Shown: positions 60,395-64,000 of the stretch, piece by piece
Numbering within the stretch: position 1 is the stretch's first letter
How the letters are laid out: every line of letters begins with the position of its first letter
Source: Prostheceraeus crozeri
Taxonomy: Eukaryota > Platyhelminthes > Polycladida > Euryleptidae
Assembly: GCA_907163375.1 (NCBI GenBank)
Contig: CAJQUW010012964.1
Span: forward strand, 310,001 to 374,000
Direction of reading: 5' to 3'
Length of the DNA stretch: 64,000 nt
The notes under the pieces: model-generated
The model's input: the letters and a program-made list of their open reading frames with translations, nothing else
Told to the model about the DNA's origin: nothing
Database searches by the model: none
Translations under genes and position numbers: made by a program

Positions 60395-61408
60395 GTGAAT
60401 ACAACAGTAGAGTAGAAACATTTTTTCAGATACTAGGAAGACTGCTCACTCATGCTATATCTTGAATATAATCGCTGTGAAAAATCCCACTCTTCAGGGG
60501 AGAAACTGATGTAGATAATCAGGTGGTTACGGGATCGAATTTCATCACGAGCACAGTTTTGCATAGCTTTTTGATTAAAAATAATTGGTGAAATGAAATT
60601 ATTCTTTTTAGCAGATGATGGAAAAATCTACACTGTACAAAAAATATAGTACTAATCGGGGAAGTTCTTAAAAGATATTCCTTAAGTAGCTACTAGTCCA
60701 GAAGACATAGAAAAATTGTATTTTATTTCTTACTGTGGTTCTCTTACAAAAACATAGTAAAAGCTGTCCGTTGACATAGAACATTTGTGAATATAATAGT
60801 ATGCATTCCTCATGAATCTACTATCTTTTTCTTTTAAATATATTTGACATCTACATACCTTCCAATTCTAAAATCAAGTTTTTAAAATCGACTAAGGAAG
60901 AGTCAATGTTTTGCTGATACAATATTTTAGTGAGCGATTTCTGTTGCTTTTTGGCAAACACCATCAGATAAAAGGATATAATCCATAAATAGTTGCATAA
61001 TCCATGTAGCTATGTATCATGGATGCATCACCAGATTATTATAATTAAAGCTTCAGTCAGTTCACTTTTGCTATCGGCAAGATGCAAACGCAATATCATC
61101 TGTTGCATATTTTTTTTCTCTTCTTCATTTTCTTCAACTAAACTTTTGTTCATTTTATACAATTTGCTACGTTTCTTTGATATTATATGTGAAATTTGAT
61201 TTCTTTTTGCCTTTTTTGTCTTAACTTTCTTTATCTGGTAATGGTTGCTGAATAGTAGCTGAATATAGCTAAATACATGCATAGTGTTGCGTCAACTAAT
61301 TTTAAAAATAAATGACTAAATCAGAAATATTAAATCTCTAAAAATTGGTCAAACTTCCTCATTGCCATATTGACATCCTAATTACAATGAATTGCATTCT
61401 CGTTTCAG

Positions 61409-61484
61409 CTAATCTTGGAATTGTTATTCCGGTTGTGATAGCCGTCGCTATTTTAATGATCATAACAATTTACTTCGTTTGGAG
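61409..61484 (+). CDS. Gene 2 exon: transmembrane helix
   Basis: Acceptor CATTCTCGTTTCAG and donor AG|GTGAGA; it enters in phase 1 and leaves in phase 2. It encodes ANLGIVIPVVIAVAILMIIT and IYFVW, then a split codon. One strongly hydrophobic span with no charge. Same phases, donor and start (I-x-I-P-V-V-I) as the gene 1 membrane exon 9183-9261. The following tail exon is not identified; an acceptor at about 63099 (TGCCTTTCAG) gives a phase-compatible frame RKDEYFCATCHFV but has no other support. Confidence 0.75.
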
Positions 61485-61653
61485 GTGAGATTCTGAATGC
61501 TTATCTTTCAATGAAAAATGATCTTTGAAGACAGAAAGAAACTTCATTAACAGATGAATTGCATTATCGTTGCTTGATTGCCATTTTTTCTTCGTTGCTT
61601 GTTTTGTTATTATTATTATTTTTGCGTTCAATTGGTGTACATAAAATAACTAG

Positions 61654-61735
61654 TTATTGAGTTGCATCCTCATTTGAAAAATAGGAACAGACCTGAATTG
61701 CCTGCATTTCACCCAGCATCAGGAATTATCAGCAA
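61654..61735 (+). repeat. intronic segment homologous to 11131-11215
   Basis: Matches the gene 1 intron segment (see 11131-11215), 170 nt after the gene 2 membrane exon. Confidence 0.6.
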
Positions 61736-61739
61736 GCGT

Positions 61740-64000
61740 AATTTTTTTTACGTAGTGTGCATGCAGAAACTATTAGTGGTCTGGACTTTAATACACTTTC
61801 TCCTTCATTTTTCATCTGAAATGAATAAAATCAATTCATTCTACTCTAACTTTATTTGTTCCCGAAGCATCACTTGACAAGAGTCAGGCGAAAGGTCACG
61901 TGATATTCAAATAAATTAATGAAATCAATTCATTTGTCTAAATTTTATCGCAAAACTCGTATATTTTGTTTGTTATGCTTTGTTTCTTTTTTCGTATCTA
62001 CTTTCATCGGGCAGGGTTCATTTCAAACAATGATTATTTGGCTTAATCCGCTGCCAGACGCTGCCAAACGAAGGAGTCATTTAGTAGATAGCTCTTCATC
62101 GGTTTCGTAGCGTACGTTTTATTATAGACATTCCGGAGAGGGGTTTAGATTTATGACAATAATGAACGGACCTCTATTTAAGTGCAATAAATGTCCTTCA
62201 AGTATCTACATAGCTAATTTGTAGTTTAAAATAAAAACGATATTGATGTCGTACTATTTCAAGATCTCTCAAAGCCTCTCGTCAGGAACAGGGGCGGCGC
62301 AGTATGGAGGGACAATGGACATTGTCTACTTCACTTTTCATAGGGATGGTGATTGTCTCTTCCACTTTTGATTTAAGTTTGAATCAGTTTTCATGCATGA
62401 GTTTAATCAGTTTCCTAAGCCATACTTACGTATCAGAATAATCAAACAAAATTCGCTTGCGTGATAAGAAATCGGCAAAATCAATCTTTTCTCCGTCTGA
62501 ATCACCAACGGCATCTTTCCGAAAAGATGGACTGCTGCAGATTGAACTTCGAATGAATTTTTCCACGTTTACCGTCAGCATAAGGATGAAATCCAACATT
62601 CCTTTTACTGCACCTAATATTGATATTGTGAAATTAAGTTATGATAACTCAGTTTCAAAAATTGTAATGATATTTAATCACATAGAACAGTGGTTTATGT
62701 ATATCTAAAGTGGTTTATATCCATGTAATATCAGCGTGAAAATCCTGCTGAACAATAAAATCATAAACAAAACATTTTGAAATGTCAAAGACATATGCAT
62801 CCTTACTTTGAAGTACAGCAATCATTCACCTGCTTGACGACGGTCGCCTGAAGTGACCGAAAGGCCCCGCGCTTACTTGAAGATAATTAATCCCGGAAAT
62901 GAAAATGATGATGTTCAAGGGCAGAAATCTCCACCAAAGACGATGAATTTTTGGAGTTTTTTGCATCTAGCCCTTCCTTGCGATCTGGTAGTCAACATGA
63001 TTTCATAACATATTGAATGAACTTTTGATTCATTTCATTTAAATCACGAAGAAAGACTTGTGCATCAGATTTTGGTTCGCTTTTCAATGTGCCTTTCAGG
63101 AAAGATGAATATTTTTGTGCTACATGTCATTTCGTAAAACTAGACTTGGCATGTAGACGGACAATGTTCTAAAGTATGTAACCTAAGAAGAACTTTCCAC
63201 ATCGAATCCCTGCTTCAGGAGAAGTTCTTAAATATTAGTGGCTCACCTGAGGTCCATTGGGCAACGGTGATAGAAAAAAGTGATAGTCATCATAGCAGAC
63301 AAAATTGCTTACTTGAGTTATAAAGATGTAATTTCCTTGCGTTTGTGACTCTTCGATTCTATAGCAACTTAGTACAAACTATTACTAAAATGTACAGGTC
63401 AGATTGGCCCTAACAATTCAAGTAGGCCTACTGCATCACAGCTTTTGAATTCAAAGTGCTCAATGTTTTGCGTCCAAATGATGGATTAAATGATAACTTA
63501 ATGTGTATCGTGGCACATTCAATTGCTTCATGAAAGTACGTGACTATTTCTTCTATTTTCACCACTGCTAGACTGTTTTGATGGTGACATGCGAAGATGC
63601 GTTTGCGAATCAATCCTGACGACGAATCATCGACAAAAGGCAGACGGGTATAAACAAGATAAAACATGTAGATAAAATGCAATCCATCCTATTTGATGCT
63701 TCTAAATTTTCGCTCGACAATGCAAATATACATGACTGATAAGCTCAAGAAACTCTGTAATCTAGGTTTAATATCCGAAACCATCTTCTCCCAATTTATA
63801 ACCTATCAGATCTCTAATTCCTAGGCTCTATGGGTTGCCAAAAATCCACACAGACCTTACGACCTATTTTGTCTATGACTGGCTCACCAACTCACAACTT
63901 AGCTCGATGGCTCACTGACTTGTTAGAACCTGTTGAAGCCTTGTATTCTGGTTTTCTGTGTTCGCGACACATTTGAATTTTCAGAGAGTATTCGTAACTT
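61740..64000. other. gene 2 downstream intron, mostly unassigned
   Basis: No confirmed exon. It contains one hairpin-GAAA motif (62833-62873) and a TAGGCCTA at 63423. Confidence 0.4.
62833..62873 (+). other. hairpin-GAAA motif, copy 3 (hammerhead-like, degenerate)
   Basis: CTTGACGA, stem CGGTC/GACCG with a 9-nt loop, then AAAGGCCCCGCG, so that GAAA spans the stem end. Same order of elements as copies 1 and 2. Confidence 0.35.

Overview
The window is AT-rich animal DNA, most likely from a marine invertebrate. The evidence is spliced coding exons with GT-AG introns, a replication-type histone H3 fragment, several non-LTR retrotransposon lineages, Tc1/mariner, hAT and TTAA-type DNA transposons, tRNA-derived SINE heads, and frequent copies of the palindrome TAGGCCTA. 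The species cannot be told from the sequence alone. There is no operon, CRISPR array or functional rRNA/tRNA gene. Most long open frames are chance frames or transposon remnants; the host coding sequence is short and scattered.

The main host content, assembled here by splice site, reading phase and protein pattern, is a pair of same-strand paralogous genes for small single-pass membrane proteins. Gene 1 (about 3527-26112, + strand) is modelled as 7 coding exons for 235 residues: signal peptide, short Ser/Thr-rich stalk, one six-cysteine EGF-like module, a transmembrane helix, then a basic, Tyr-containing cytoplasmic tail. Gene 2 (47354-61484 and on past the window, + strand) repeats the plan with a longer mucin-like stalk. 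Intron phases are the same in both: phase 1 after the signal peptide, phase 2 between EGF cysteines 4 and 5, phase 1 before the membrane exon and phase 2 after it. A stretch of intron sequence downstream of the membrane exon also matches between them. The first four exons of each gene are well supported; the tail exons of gene 1 are less certain.

Layout. 1-3.5 kb: a tRNA-like SINE head and a 5'-truncated LINE lying just upstream of the gene 1 signal-peptide exon. 3.5-26 kb: gene 1, its introns filled by LINE debris (3.9-5.0, 11.9-13.8, 18.0-18.6 and 20.9-21.7 kb), a Tc1 remnant (16.6 kb), a SINE head (17.9 kb) and a 429-bp terminal-inverted-repeat element (14.4 kb). 28.2-31.7 kb: a nearly complete two-ORF LINE broken by a few stops and frameshifts. 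32-47 kb: mostly unassigned sequence with a TTAA-flanked MITE (36.5 kb), a fold-back Tc1 derivative (38.1-39.0 kb), a possible minus-strand two-exon gene of unknown function (40.2-41.0 kb), a Penelope-like remnant beside a 27-bp perfect inverted repeat (42.3-42.8 kb) and a truncated LINE (43.4-44.2 kb). 47.3-61.5 kb: gene 2, whose introns hold a hAT element with its target-site duplication (51.8-52.7 kb), a dispersed-repeat copy (54.4 kb), a truncated histone H3 (56.1-56.4 kb) and a MITE with a second hAT nested in one arm (56.7-58.2 kb).

The two EGF/transmembrane genes are the most interesting host content. Their architecture suggests a small cell-surface family expanded by tandem duplication, but the ligand, partner and function cannot be read from the sequence.
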